Made by a program: the position numbers and the translations under genes
The notes under the pieces: model-generated
Database searches by the model: none
What the model was told of the DNA's origin: nothing
What the model saw: only the letters and a program-made list of their open reading frames with translations
Shown here: one piece after another, positions 1 through 8,403 of the stretch
Numbering within the stretch: the first letter of the stretch is position 1
How the letters are laid out: each line of letters starts with the position of its first letter
Assembly (NCBI RefSeq): GCF_900115665.1
Contig: NZ_FOXH01000002.1
Span: forward strand, 451,670-515,669
Length of the DNA stretch: 64,000 nucleotides
Source: Pseudarcicella hirudinis
GTDB lineage: Bacteria > Bacteroidota > Bacteroidia > Cytophagales > Spirosomataceae
Direction: 5' to 3'

Positions 1-590
1 AATTGAATCCGAATATTGAAACCCAGATAATAGAAGGGAAAGGCCGTGCTTACGGTATAGAATTAATGCTTGCCAAAAAGAAAGGTGAACTTACAGGTTG
101 GGTAAGTTATACTTTCGCACGTTCATTACAGCAGACAATCGGGGATTTCCCGCAGTTGCAGCAGATTAACAATGGAAACTGGTTCCCCTCAAATTATGAT
201 AAACCTCATAACCTGAATATGGTAATGAATATCCAGCCTTCCAAACACCATAGTTTCTCACTTACTTTTGCTTATAATACCGGCAGACCCTTTTCTTCTC
301 CTTCCGGATTATATGAAGTTGCAGGAAAGAAATATCCGGTTTATACTTCAAGAAATAACGACAGAATCTCAGATTATCATCGGCTGGATTTCTCCTGGAC
401 AATTTATAATCCGAGTATGAAAGATAAAAGATGGGAGGGAAGCTGGGTATTTACGATTTACAACCTTTATGGCAGACAAAATGCTTATTCAGTATTTTTT
501 AAGCCATATTACCAGGGGGTCAGGCCATATGAGTTAAGTGTGTTTGCTTCACCGTTTGTCTCTTTGACCTATAATTTTAAATTTTTGTAG
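1..590 (+). CDS. TonB-dependent receptor, C-terminal part (partial)
   Basis: The frame is open from the left edge of the window, so this is the 3' part of a longer gene; the TTG at position 3 is not a real start. The roughly 195 visible residues are alternating aromatic and polar beta strands typical of the outer-membrane barrel of TonB-dependent receptors, for example TGWVSYTFARS near residue 31. The protein ends FVSLTYNFKFL, the usual terminal strand closing with an aromatic/hydrophobic residue that the BAM complex recognises. A DUF4249 lipoprotein follows 69 bases downstream, a standard pairing in Bacteroidota. Such receptors import large substrates across the outer membrane using TonB energy. 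The substrate cannot be told because the plug domain is missing. Confidence 0.85.
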   Translation, partial: LNPNIETQIIEGKGRAYGIELMLAKKKGELTGWVSYTFARSLQQTIGDFPQLQQINNGNWFPSNYDKPHNLNMVMNIQPSKHHSFSLTFAYNTGRPFSSPSGLYEVAGKKYPVYTSRNNDRISDYHRLDFSWTIYNPSMKDKRWEGSWVFTIYNLYGRQNAYSVFFKPYYQGVRPYELSVFASPFVSLTYNFKFL

Positions 591-659
591 AACATAAGCC
601 TTTCCGGTGTATTGAAGATGGGTCGGTTTTGCCGGAAATGTTAATTTAATAATCAGAAA

Positions 660-1778
660 ATGAAGAAGTTCCCTATATATTTTGTCCTGTTGATTTTGGC
701 AGTGTTTGCCTGTGTAAATCCGATCAAGGATTTTGTACAGGTAGATGCACAAAGTTTTTTAGATATTGAGGCAGATTTAAATGACCAGCCGGGAGGGTCG
801 GTTGTGAAGCTCAATATGTCTTCAAAAAGTCTGCAGTCCGGAGTAATGGCTCCGGTTGCCAAAGCAGGTGTTTCTGTAACGGATGATCAGGGTGTAAAGG
901 TTTTGTTCTCAGAAACAACCAATGGAAATTATACCTGTCCTAAAGATTTTAAAGGTGTTGCAGGAAGAAGTTACCAGTTAAATATTCAGACCAAAGAAGG
1001 AAAGGTTTACCAGTCATCTTTTGAAAAAATGCAGGATGTTCCTGATATTCAACAGGTTGTCAGCCAGTTTGAGATCAAGGACAATTTTGGTAAACAAGAT
1101 CAGAGAAGAGCAGGTTTTAATATTCTGGTAGATTTTCAGGATTCGCCGAATGAAGTGAATTATTATCAATGGAATTGGAAGCATTATGAAAAAATCACTT
1201 ATTGTGCTTTTTGTGATGGAGGAAATTATGACTTCGTGAAAAATCAATGTAACTATAATCCGCCATCAGGCCATCTTTACCGTTATGTCTGTGATGGCAA
1301 TTGCTGGGATATTTCTTTTAATGATGATATTTCTATCTTTTCCGATACTTATGTAAACGGACAGCGGGTTGTAGGCAAACAGGTTGCCCGGGCTCCGTAT
1401 GATGATAAAACGCCTTATTATTTTGAATTGGAACAGCGTTCAATTACCAAAACAGCCTATACTTTTTTCCTCTCTCTGGCAAACGTGATCCAAAATTCCG
1501 GGACTTTCTTCGATATTCCTGCTGAAACCCGTTTTAGTCTTAACATTAAATCAACCAGCAATCCTGATGAAAAGATTTTGGGCGTATTTAATGTTTATTC
1601 AGTAAAAAAGAGGATCTTTTACATAGACAGGACAAAAGGTGTTCCCAGCAATGAGTTCCCGCTTTATAAGATTATTCCCGGAGAAACTTTTACCTGTGAT
1701 TTTCCCTGTAAGAGTACAGTTTCCTGTTTCGAAGGCCCGACGCGTACTAAAATTGCTCCGGTAGGTTGGGTTCAATAA
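660..1778 (+). CDS. DUF4249 family outer-membrane-associated lipoprotein
   Basis: The 372-residue protein starts with a lipoprotein signal peptide; the lipobox LAVFAC places the acylated cysteine at residue 18, followed by VNPIKDF, the C-x-P-I context usual in DUF4249 proteins. An immunoglobulin-like segment (VSVTDDQGVKVLF, near residues 66-80) and a Cys-rich C-terminus (CDFPCKSTVSC) also fit that family. It follows a TonB-dependent receptor gene by 69 bases in the same direction, as DUF4249 genes normally do, and probably forms a receptor accessory on the cell surface. No enzyme motif is seen and the ligand is unknown. The C-terminal Cys pattern is somewhat divergent from the common form. 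Confidence 0.8.
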   Translation: MKKFPIYFVLLILAVFACVNPIKDFVQVDAQSFLDIEADLNDQPGGSVVKLNMSSKSLQSGVMAPVAKAGVSVTDDQGVKVLFSETTNGNYTCPKDFKGVAGRSYQLNIQTKEGKVYQSSFEKMQDVPDIQQVVSQFEIKDNFGKQDQRRAGFNILVDFQDSPNEVNYYQWNWKHYEKITYCAFCDGGNYDFVKNQCNYNPPSGHLYRYVCDGNCWDISFNDDISIFSDTYVNGQRVVGKQVARAPYDDKTPYYFELEQRSITKTAYTFFLSLANVIQNSGTFFDIPAETRFSLNIKSTSNPDEKILGVFNVYSVKKRIFYIDRTKGVPSNEFPLYKIIPGETFTCDFPCKSTVSCFEGPTRTKIAPVGWVQ

Positions 1779-1833
1779 GAATAGCTGATTTTTGTTTCAT
1801 AGTTAAAATCAATGATTTTATATAAAATATCGA

Positions 1834-1866
1834 TTTGATTTATAGAATTGGTTTCTCTTAATTTTG
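1834..1866 (+). promoter_or_regulatory. Bacteroidota sigma-A promoter for a small transcript
   Basis: TTTG at 1834-1837, 21 bases, then TAATTTTG at 1859-1866. This matches the Bacteroidota housekeeping promoter (-33 TTTG, -7 TAnnTTTG, spacer 19-21). No coding region follows within 330 bases, so it is assigned to the candidate small RNA at about 1872-2038. Confidence 0.6.
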
Positions 1867-1871
1867 CAGAA

Positions 1872-2038
1872 GAATACCGCGGAATAAACAGAAAATTAAA
1901 CCCGGAATAAACTATCAGTCCGGAAAAGATACGAATGTCTGAATAATAATGGAGACATGATTTGAAATTTTGTCTCCGGATTTGACAATCCGGATAGCTT
2001 ATAACAAAGAAAAGGGCAGACTAATGGTCTGCTTTTTT
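1872..2038 (+). ncRNA. Candidate structured small RNA of unknown family
   Basis: A stretch of about 165 bases lies between a good promoter (-7 at 1859-1866) and an intrinsic terminator (2016-2038), with no usable reading frame. It contains nested complementary segments. CTATC at 1912-1916 plus TCCGGA at 1919-1924 can pair with TCCGGATAG at 1989-1997. GGAGACA at 1951-1957 pairs with TGTCTCC at 1971-1977. ATGTCT at 1935-1940 can instead pair with AGACAT at 1953-1958, so two folds compete. I do not recognise an Rfam family; 6S-like RNA, a leader or a trans-acting sRNA are all possible. The function is unknown and the boundaries are inferred from the promoter and terminator. Confidence 0.45.
2016..2038 (+). 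terminator. Intrinsic terminator of the candidate small RNA
   Basis: Stem GCAGAC (2016-2021) with GTCTGC (2027-2032), 5-base loop, followed by six T (2033-2038). Confidence 0.75.
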
Positions 2039-2172
2039 CGTACATATGACAGGAAGATCGTTTCCCGGTTTTAAAGGAAATATTGAGCCTTTTCGACAGG
2101 ATTTAATCAATGAAATCAGAGAAAAACAGCTTTAATTCCGATTTATTCAAAACTTAAACGATTTTTAGTAGT

Positions 2173-2180
2173 TAACTTTG
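2173..2180 (+). promoter_or_regulatory. Probable -7 element for hemH
   Basis: TAACTTTG at 2173-2180 matches TAnnTTTG and lies 20 bases before the hemH start. No clear TTTG is found at the -33 distance, so only half of the promoter is supported. Confidence 0.4.
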
Positions 2181-2199
2181 CAGCAGAAATTACTCAAAA

Positions 2200-3282
2200 A
2201 TGATTAATATGGATTCATTGAAAGCCGAAATGGCCATCAGTCAGGATAAGACAAACACTTACAAAGGTCTGAAAACAGGAGTTTTAATTATAAATTTAGG
2301 AACCCCGGATAGTCCGGAAACACCTGATGTCAGAAAATATTTGCGTGAATTTCTGATGGATGGAAGGGTTCTGGACATTCCTTTTCTGTCAAGATGGATT
2401 TTAGTTAACCTGATTATTGCACCGTTCAGAGCACCGAAATCGGCTAAAATATACAAGGAATTGTGGGAAGAGAGAGGTTCTCCTTTGAAGTTTTACGGAG
2501 AAGATGTGGAAAAGATGCTTCAAAATTCTCTTGGAGAAGATTACGAAGTAAAACTGGCTATGCGTTATCAAAGTCCGAGTATGGATTCGGCTTTGGAAGA
2601 ATTTAAAAATGCCGGATATCAAAAAATTATAGTTGTTCCGTTTTTCCCGCAATACGCCTCTGCCAGCACCGGTTCGGTTTACGAAAAAACAATGGATATT
2701 GTGAAAAAATGGCAGGTAATTCCCGAAATTAAGTTCATTAACAACTATTACAATCATCCTAAATTCATAGAACATTTTGCTGCTGCTGCCAGAAAATATA
2801 TGGCAGAACATAATTTTGATTATTTCCTTTTCAGCTACCACGGTTTGCCGGAAAGACAAATGACCAAAGGAGACTGCACCGGAAAAACCTGTCAGTTCGG
2901 TTCTTGCTGTGATACCATTCACAGTATGAATCAATATTGCTACAGAGCGCAATGTTTTGAAACTACAAGGTTATTAGTCAGGGAATTAGGTTTGAAAGAG
3001 GGCACTTATTCCACTTCATTCCAGTCAAGGCTAGGTCGTGATCCCTGGATTAAACCATATACTGATGTGGTAATAGAAGAGCTTGCCGCTCAGGGTAAGA
3101 AAAGCGTATTGGCTTTTTCTCCGGCTTTTGTAGCAGATTGCCTGGAAACAACGATAGAAGTAGGGGTTGAGTACAAAGAGCTTTTCGAGTCGAAGGGAGG
3201 GAAGCACTGGCAATTGGTAGAAAGTTTGAATAATTCTCCGATTTGGGTGGAATTGTTAGAAGATTTAGTAAGAAAAGCTTAA
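2200..3282 (+). CDS. hemH: Ferrochelatase
   Basis: HemH inserts ferrous iron into protoporphyrin IX, or into coproporphyrin III in the coproporphyrin route, to make heme. The 360-residue protein has the N-terminal NLGTP motif near residue 31 and the family signature SYHGLPER near residues 211-218 with the active-site His. FSPAFVADCLETTIE near residues 306-318 contains the conserved Glu. A Cys-rich segment (CTGKTCQFGSCC and CYRAQC) follows the signature; similar Cys sets bind a [2Fe-2S] cluster in some bacterial ferrochelatases, so a cluster is possible but not proven. The ATG at 2200 is used; a second ATG at 2209 would remove three residues. The gene is monocistronic, with an unusually long hairpin directly downstream. 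Confidence 0.95.
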   Translation: MINMDSLKAEMAISQDKTNTYKGLKTGVLIINLGTPDSPETPDVRKYLREFLMDGRVLDIPFLSRWILVNLIIAPFRAPKSAKIYKELWEERGSPLKFYGEDVEKMLQNSLGEDYEVKLAMRYQSPSMDSALEEFKNAGYQKIIVVPFFPQYASASTGSVYEKTMDIVKKWQVIPEIKFINNYYNHPKFIEHFAAAARKYMAEHNFDYFLFSYHGLPERQMTKGDCTGKTCQFGSCCDTIHSMNQYCYRAQCFETTRLLVRELGLKEGTYSTSFQSRLGRDPWIKPYTDVVIEELAAQGKKSVLAFSPAFVADCLETTIEVGVEYKELFESKGGKHWQLVESLNNSPIWVELLEDLVRKA

Positions 3283-3284
3283 AC

Positions 3285-3339
3285 TTGTACCACAGGTTTT
3301 AGCCTGGTTCAACAAATCAGGTTAAAACCTGCGGTACAA
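3285..3339. repeat. Long imperfect inverted repeat downstream of hemH
   Basis: Left arm 3285-3306 and right arm 3318-3339 form a stem of about 22 base pairs with one mismatch and one G-U pair around an 11-base loop. The outer part pairs TTGTACC with GGTACAA and the inner part CAGGTTTTA with TAAAACCTG. There is no T-tract, so it is not a classical terminator. It may act as an mRNA 3'-end stabiliser or be a REP-like element, and it ends just before the next gene at 3343. Confidence 0.65.
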
Positions 3340-3342
3340 AAT

Positions 3343-4251
3343 ATGTTGTATTTACTGCTCAGTATTTTCTTTTCGGTTCTTTTACTGGTAAACTTTCGTT
3401 TACATCCGCGATTTGGTATTAATACCCTACAATCCATCGTGTTTAATTACCCGATCTGTTTTCTTACAGGGTTAATTCTTCTTCCTGAAAATCAGCATTT
3501 TTCTTTTGATTTTGCCCGGGACGGAACGTTTCCGGCTTTGGCAATGGGGGTTGGTTTTATCATTACTTTCCTGCTCTCAGGTGCTTCAACTCAACGTATG
3601 GGTATGACGGCCACTTCACTGGCCAATAATATGTCGCTGGTAATTCCTGTGCTTTTTAACCTCTTTGTTTTTAAAACCAGCCAGAACTTCGACTGGCTGA
3701 ATTATCTTGGTTTGGTTTTTGCCATTGTCGCAGTCTTGCTAAGTACTTTTAAAAAGGAAGAAAATCAGGAAAAACGTAAAAGACAGTTTTCGGACTTTTT
3801 ATTGCCCATTGCCGTATTTACAATGTATGGTATCACAAATACTTCATTTAGTTACCTCAATATCAAATACGTAACATCCTCAGGAAATACCATTCCTTTT
3901 ACACTAACTATCTTAATCGGGGCCATTTTTGCCGGATTGTTATTGTTGACTATCAGGGTATTACAAAAGAAAGAAACAGTTCAGCTGAAGAACATTATGG
4001 CCGCTATTCCCCTGGGGATTCCTAATTTTCTTTCATTTTATTTTCTTTTAAAAGCACTGGACTCTTTTCAGAACAATGGCGCATATGTGTTGCCTGTTTA
4101 TAACATTGGTGTCATCATGTCCTCGGCATTAGTAGCACTGTTTTTTTTCAGGGAAAAATTGCAGGTCCTCAATAAAATCGGCTTATTTCTTGCAGTTCTG
4201 GCCATTGCTCTTATTTCTTATCAGGCCTTGCAGACGCTGTTTCAGGCTTAA
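3343..4251 (+). CDS. EamA/DMT-superfamily transporter
   Basis: This 302-residue protein is almost entirely hydrophobic, with about ten transmembrane segments arranged as two repeats of five, the architecture of the drug/metabolite transporter superfamily (EamA). The first helix begins at residue 2, so no cleaved signal is expected. A charged cytoplasmic linker (KKEENQEKRKRQ, near residues 138-149) separates the two halves. Family members export amino acids, nucleobases or other small metabolites. Nothing here identifies the substrate. It follows hemH by 60 bases, but the long hairpin between them could separate their expression. Confidence 0.8.
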   Translation: MLYLLLSIFFSVLLLVNFRLHPRFGINTLQSIVFNYPICFLTGLILLPENQHFSFDFARDGTFPALAMGVGFIITFLLSGASTQRMGMTATSLANNMSLVIPVLFNLFVFKTSQNFDWLNYLGLVFAIVAVLLSTFKKEENQEKRKRQFSDFLLPIAVFTMYGITNTSFSYLNIKYVTSSGNTIPFTLTILIGAIFAGLLLLTIRVLQKKETVQLKNIMAAIPLGIPNFLSFYFLLKALDSFQNNGAYVLPVYNIGVIMSSALVALFFFREKLQVLNKIGLFLAVLAIALISYQALQTLFQA

Positions 4252-4291
4252 ATACATCGGACTTATCTGAATTTCAGCAAAAGAATTTACT

Positions 4292-4330
4292 CCCCGGAAT
4301 GATGTGTTGTTTTATTCCGGGGAATTTTTG
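4292..4330 (+). terminator. Intrinsic terminator after the EamA transporter
   Basis: Stem CCCCGGAAT (4292-4300) with ATTCCGGGG (4314-4322), 13-base loop, then a T-tract at 4325-4329. Confidence 0.75.
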
Positions 4331-4356
4331 TTAAACAGATTTGAGGTATTTGAACG

Positions 4357-4938
4357 TCAGGCCAATAATTGGTGAATCTGGGCATATTGTAATAGCATGA
4401 TTGTTTTTCCATCACTGATTTCCCCGTTTTCCATCATTTTCAGGGCATTTTTGAATGGAATTTCGTGTACTTCTATGTCTTCCTCTTCTTCCACACCACC
4501 ACCCTCAGTTACTTTCATATTTTTGGTATATTCTGCTACAAAGAAGTATAATTTCTCAGTAACAGATCCGGGCGACATATAGGCTTCAAATATTTTCCGG
4601 ACTTCTGATACTTTGTAGCCCGTCTCTTCTTCCGTTTCTCTTCTGATACATTCTTCCGGATTATCCTTGTCGAGCAAACCCGCACAAGCTTCCATTAACA
4701 TTCCGGTCTGGTTTCCATTGACATAAGTCGGAAGCCTGAATTGACGCGTCAGAATTACGCTGTTAGTCTCCTTGTTGTATAAGAGAATTGTCGCACCATT
4801 GCCACGGTCATAAGCTTCTCTGCTTTGTGTTTGCCAGCTTCCGTTCTGTTTAAGATAATCAAATGTGTACTTTTTTAGCACATACCAATTATCTGATAAA
4901 AGCTTTTCTTCAGTAATTTTAATTCGTGAATTATTCAT
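4357..4938 (-). CDS. nudK: GDP-mannose pyrophosphatase NudK (Nudix hydrolase)
   Basis: A 193-residue Nudix hydrolase expected to split GDP-mannose into mannose 1-phosphate and GMP in a Mg2+-dependent reaction. The Nudix box spans about residues 87-108 and contains [12 protein letters not shown], with the catalytic Glu cluster at 101-105. The stretch [21 protein letters not shown] is very close to the NudK-specific region of the E. coli enzyme, which separates it from ADP-ribose pyrophosphatases. It is divergently transcribed from the DeoR-type regulator, with about 50 bases between the chosen starts. Substrate assignment rests on family resemblance only. Confidence 0.85.
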   Translation of the reverse strand: MNNSRIKITEEKLLSDNWYVLKKYTFDYLKQNGSWQTQSREAYDRGNGATILLYNKETNSVILTRQFRLPTYVNGNQTGMLMEACAGLLDKDNPEECIRRETEEETGYKVSEVRKIFEAYMSPGSVTEKLYFFVAEYTKNMKVTEGGGVEEEEDIEVHEIPFKNALKMMENGEISDGKTIMLLQYAQIHQLLA

Positions 4939-4971
4939 TTGATTATTTTTGATTAAAAATGATTAATTTTG
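4938..4971 (+). promoter_or_regulatory. Promoter of the DeoR-family regulator
   Basis: TTTG at 4938-4941, 22 bases, then TAATTTTG at 4964-4971. The predicted transcription start is near 4977, downstream of the ATG at 4959. This argues that translation starts at the internal ATG at 4992. Confidence 0.55.
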
Positions 4972-4991
4972 AACAAAATTATATAAAACAT

Positions 4992-5744
4992 ATGAATTTT
5001 CAAGAGCGTAAGCAAAAAATTCTGGATTTAGTTGAAAAAGAAGGCAGTGTAGATGTGAAACGTCTGGCCTTACATCTGGATATTTCTGAAATAACAATTC
5101 GCAGGGATCTGGCAATATTGTCTGAAAAAGGCATGATTTACAGAACGCACGGAGGAGCGATGAAACTCAGTCTGGCACATGATCCGATCAGTTTTGTTCA
5201 GAAATCTGCGGTAAATGCTGATAAAAAAGACTATATCTGTCAGCTTGCGGCAAAGGGAATACAAGAAGGTGATGTCATTTTTATGGACTGTGGAAGTACA
5301 GTTTTCAGGCTTTGCCCATTTATCAGAAACATGCGTATAAAAGTGGTAACAAACTCTCTTCCGGTTATGAGTCAATTGCTGGGTTCTGCTGTGTCTGTTA
5401 ATTTTGTGGGAGGAGAAATTGATCCTGAGCGGCAGGCTGCGCATGGAATCATCGCAACAGAGCATATCCGAAGGTATAGAGCCAATAAAGCTTTTCTGGG
5501 AGTTGACGGTATTTCTCTGGCGAACGGATTGAGTGCTGCTTCAGAGAAAGAGGCAGAAATTACACTTTCTATGTCAGCAAATTCCCATGAAACTTTTTTG
5601 CTTTGCGATTCAGGTAAATTTGAAAAAGACCGTTATTTTCCCTTTGCTCCTTTAAGTCTTGCTCAGACGCTTATTACAGATCAGGAAGCTGATGCTGAAA
5701 TAATTGAAAGTTATAAGAAGGCTGGCCTGAAGGTAGTTAAATAA
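4992..5744 (+). CDS. DeoR/GlpR-family transcriptional regulator
   Basis: A 250-residue sugar-phosphate-responsive repressor type. The N-terminal helix-turn-helix begins QERKQKILDLVEKEGSV, with the recognition helix in SEITIRRDL. The C-terminal DeoR sensor domain (ISOCOT-like fold) contains the phosphosugar-binding DCGSTV motif. The frame is open from an ATG at 4959, but the promoter -7 element overlaps that region and family members normally start at MNFQERKQ, so 4992 is chosen. It is divergent to nudK, which may be a target or merely a neighbour. The effector cannot be inferred. Confidence 0.85.
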   Translation: MNFQERKQKILDLVEKEGSVDVKRLALHLDISEITIRRDLAILSEKGMIYRTHGGAMKLSLAHDPISFVQKSAVNADKKDYICQLAAKGIQEGDVIFMDCGSTVFRLCPFIRNMRIKVVTNSLPVMSQLLGSAVSVNFVGGEIDPERQAAHGIIATEHIRRYRANKAFLGVDGISLANGLSAASEKEAEITLSMSANSHETFLLCDSGKFEKDRYFPFAPLSLAQTLITDQEADAEIIESYKKAGLKVVK

Positions 5745-5754
5745 GAGATGCTGC

Positions 5755-6321
5755 TTATTTCCGGCTGATAAAAGGATTGTTTTTCAGGTAAAATCTGTAA
5801 TTAAGATCTTTGGCAAGTGTAATTCCGATTCTGGTAGTGATGTGAACTTCCGGGTTATTCCCGGCAGGGGCAATAAGCTGAATTGGACTTTCATTAACTA
5901 CCCAGTTGTTCATTGTTTTTTTGATACCCATCGCTTCAACCAACTTTCCGGGGCCGGAGCAAAGGCTTTTAATATCAGTATTTTTCCGGCGTTTTTGCAT
6001 GATTTCAATGCCTTCTACGGGTTGTAAGGCCCTGAGGAGTACTGCTTCTCCGATACCGGTTTCATTAGTGGTAATATTGGCGCAAAAATGTACCCCGTAA
6101 ATCTGGTAAACATAAATCGTTCCGGCTTTGTCAAACATAGGCGCTGTGCGGGCTGTCATTTTGCGGAAAGAATGACTGGCAGGATCATCTCTGAGATAGG
6201 CTTCTGTTTCAACGATGATACCCGAAGTTAAACCCTCCTCGCTTGCGTGGATCAACCGGCAACCTAAGAGGGCTTTTGCGACTTCAAGTGTAGGTAAGGA
6301 AAGAATTTCTTCAACAGACAT
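5755..6321 (-). CDS. mpg: DNA-3-methyladenine glycosylase (AAG/MPG family)
   Basis: A base-excision repair enzyme that removes alkylated and deaminated purines (3-methyladenine, hypoxanthine). The 188-residue length is normal for bacterial Mpg. VETEAY near residues 37-42 contains the catalytic Glu (about E38), followed by DPASHS and by YVYQIYGVHFCANI. The latter segment corresponds to the part of the AAG fold that intercalates into DNA. SGPGKLVEAMGI is also conserved in the family. It lies 9 bases downstream of yicC on the same strand, so the two are probably one operon. Confidence 0.92.
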   Translation of the reverse strand: MSVEEILSLPTLEVAKALLGCRLIHASEEGLTSGIIVETEAYLRDDPASHSFRKMTARTAPMFDKAGTIYVYQIYGVHFCANITTNETGIGEAVLLRALQPVEGIEIMQKRRKNTDIKSLCSGPGKLVEAMGIKKTMNNWVVNESPIQLIAPAGNNPEVHITTRIGITLAKDLNYRFYLKNNPFISRK

Positions 6322-6330
6322 TGGGAAACC

Positions 6331-7212
6331 TTATAATACGTTTGCTGTTTGCTCTTTGATTTTTTCCAGTTCTTCCTTCATGTTTACTACCAGACGCTGG
6401 ATAGATGCATCATTTGCCTTGGAACCGATCGTATTAATTTCCCTTCCGATTTCCTGAGAAAGGAAATTCAGTTTTTTACCATTACCTTCCTTCAATACTT
6501 CAATAAAATAGTTGAGATGAGTACGAAGACGTACTTTCTCCTCAGAAATATCATATTTTTCGATATAGTAAATCAATTCCTGTTCGAAGCGGTTTTTGTC
6601 GAAATTCTCATCTGTCAGTAAATCAGAAACTGACTTTTTCAAACGCTCGCGAACAGCAGGAATACGGGCTTTATCCTGTTCCTCAATCGCTTTTAATGTT
6701 GTTTCTATATTTCCGATGTATTCTTTGAATTTTGCACTTACAATTTCTCCTTCCCGAAGTCTGAATGCATTACATTCTTTCAATGCATTCTGAATGGTCT
6801 GTAATACGGTTTGCCATTCCGCTTCGGCTTCATCATCCGGAGTAGCTTCAATATTATATGCATTTGGCATAGCCAAAGCCAGTTTCAGTAATTCAGTATT
6901 GTCTGTGCCACCAAAAAGGTCAATAGAAGTTTGCTGTAAATCCTGAAAATATGCTTTAACCAGAGAACGGTTAATCAGTGAATTGGCCGAAACATCTCCT
7001 GTACGCTGTGTATTCAGATTTAACTCAATTTTACCTCTTTCTAATGTTTGGGTTAAAAGATTACGGATTTCAATTTCTTTAGAGGAAAGATTTCTAGGCA
7101 GTCGGCAATAAATATCGGTGAACTTGGAATTCAAAGATTTAATTTCGACGGTAACAGACAGTCCTTTGACTTCGAGTGTGGCTTTTCCGAAGCCAGTCAT
7201 GGATTTTAGCAT
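6331..7212 (-). CDS. yicC: YicC/YloC-family endoribonuclease
   Basis: A 293-residue protein with the family start MLKSMTGFGKA and the N-terminal segment containing EIKSLNSKFTDI. The C-terminal DUF1732 region contains KKLNFLSQEIGREINTIGSK, with the conserved acidic and basic residues. YicC-type proteins have been characterised as endoribonucleases acting on RNA, including small RNAs. It is the first gene of a probable two-gene operon with mpg (9-base gap). The length is normal and no defect is visible. Confidence 0.92.
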   Translation of the reverse strand: MLKSMTGFGKATLEVKGLSVTVEIKSLNSKFTDIYCRLPRNLSSKEIEIRNLLTQTLERGKIELNLNTQRTGDVSANSLINRSLVKAYFQDLQQTSIDLFGGTDNTELLKLALAMPNAYNIEATPDDEAEAEWQTVLQTIQNALKECNAFRLREGEIVSAKFKEYIGNIETTLKAIEEQDKARIPAVRERLKKSVSDLLTDENFDKNRFEQELIYYIEKYDISEEKVRLRTHLNYFIEVLKEGNGKKLNFLSQEIGREINTIGSKANDASIQRLVVNMKEELEKIKEQTANVL

Positions 7213-7430
7213 AATGAGAGTAGTTAATGTTAGAGGTAAATGAGCAAAATTTCACTCCTTTAGACCTAAAACCTATTTTAGGTTTGCAAGATAACAAATA
7301 AAAAATGTTCAATCATTTAGGCGAAGTCTTTTTATTGATTAAAGTTGAGAAGTAGGATTCCCGGGCAGAAATCTGAAAAAGAAATGACAGAACCTGATCA
7401 TATCATTTGCTCAGGCAGCGGATAAATTCA

Positions 7431-7460
7431 AAAAAAAAGAGACGCTTATGAGGCGTCTCT
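7431..7460 (-). terminator. Intrinsic terminator of the DUF1080 gene
   Basis: Stem 7438-7445 (AGAGACGC) with 7453-7460 (GCGTCTCT), 7-base loop. On the minus strand it is followed by a T-tract (A-run at 7431-7437 on the plus strand). Confidence 0.8.
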
Positions 7461-7483
7461 CCGATTCAATAATTTCAGTTTAA

Positions 7484-8191
7484 TTAAAGCTGGCGAATTT
7501 TAATGTTTCTGAACCATACTTTGTTACCGTGATCCTGCAAAGCAATATGACCTTTCGTATAAGAACCCCAGTTTTCCATGTTTTTGAACTTACTGGCAGC
7601 GATTAGCTTTTTGAATTCTTCACTACCGATTTTGTATGCAATTACATCTCTTCCGTTAAATGTTAACTTCACAAAACCGTTTTTCTGATAAATTTTTGCG
7701 GTATTCCATTCTCCTACAGGTTTTACGTTTTCCGGAGTATATTTGATCAGATCGTACAGGTTTCCTGCACGGTGTTTATCAATCTGACCGTCTTTATGGC
7801 CTTCGTTGTCCAATACCTGAAACTCAGGACCTGTATTCCATGAATAAGGATGCTTCTGAGCGTCATCTTCCTGTGAATCAAAAATGATCCCTGAGTTTCC
7901 GCCGGGAGAGATTTTCCAGTCACAGGTAAATTCAAAATTTTCGTAAACTTCTTTCGTGATAATATCCCCGCCACTGCCTTTTTGCGTATCATCCAGCATG
8001 ATGGCATCATCATTGATTTTCCAGGCAGCACCTAATTCTTTTTTATTGAAGGTTCTCCATTGAGAGATGGTTTTGCCATCAAAAAGAAGTTTCCAGCCTT
8101 GTTTTTTTTCTTCTTTGGTAAGCGTGTTAGGCTTCTGTGCGAAAGCACATACAGAAACCAAAAGCATTGGCGCTAAAAGGTATTTTTTCAT
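7484..8191 (-). CDS. Secreted DUF1080 protein (3-keto-disaccharide hydrolase family)
   Basis: A 235-residue exported protein with a Sec signal peptide ending in CAFAQ near residue 18. The mature part is a single DUF1080 domain with a concanavalin-like jelly roll. The landmark motifs are GWKLLFDGKTISQW, SGGDIITKEVYENFEF, PGGNSGIIFDSQ, and a closing strand around GHIALQDHGNKVWFRNIKIR. DUF1080 proteins are now linked to hydrolysis of 3-keto-glycosides. It sits alone between its own terminator and that of the upstream amidohydrolase gene, so it is probably monocistronic. The substrate is unknown. Confidence 0.85.
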   Translation of the reverse strand: MKKYLLAPMLLVSVCAFAQKPNTLTKEEKKQGWKLLFDGKTISQWRTFNKKELGAAWKINDDAIMLDDTQKGSGGDIITKEVYENFEFTCDWKISPGGNSGIIFDSQEDDAQKHPYSWNTGPEFQVLDNEGHKDGQIDKHRAGNLYDLIKYTPENVKPVGEWNTAKIYQKNGFVKLTFNGRDVIAYKIGSEEFKKLIAASKFKNMENWGSYTKGHIALQDHGNKVWFRNIKIRQL

Positions 8192-8343
8192 GTGGATAAA
8201 TGATGTTGTTTTCGGTAACGAGTAAATATTAGATAATTGGTTTAAAATAAGCCTCCGTTTTTATAAAATCAGATGTATTCTGAATACCTGATAAAACACA
8301 GATTTTTTCGGAGGAATCAAATTTAAAAACTTTCTTCCAATAA

Positions 8344-8368
8344 AAAAGTCAGGTTTACCCTGACTTTT
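8344..8368. terminator. Hairpin terminator after the amidohydrolase gene
   Basis: AAAAGTCAGG (8344-8353) pairs with CCTGACTTTT (8359-8368) around a 5-base loop. It has A/T flanks on both sides and can work in either direction; here it serves the minus-strand gene at 8404. Confidence 0.75.
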
Positions 8369-8403
8369 CTGACCAATATCTGAACAAAGTAGTTTTCGGA
8401 ATA

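Noticed and set aside
2401-2952. 183-residue minus-strand frame opposite hemH
   Set aside because: It is a shadow of the hemH coding strand; its composition lacks domain features and hemH is fully conserved here.
4959-4991. Eleven-residue N-terminal extension of the DeoR-type regulator
   Set aside because: The -7 promoter element overlaps the upstream ATG, so the transcript probably starts after it.
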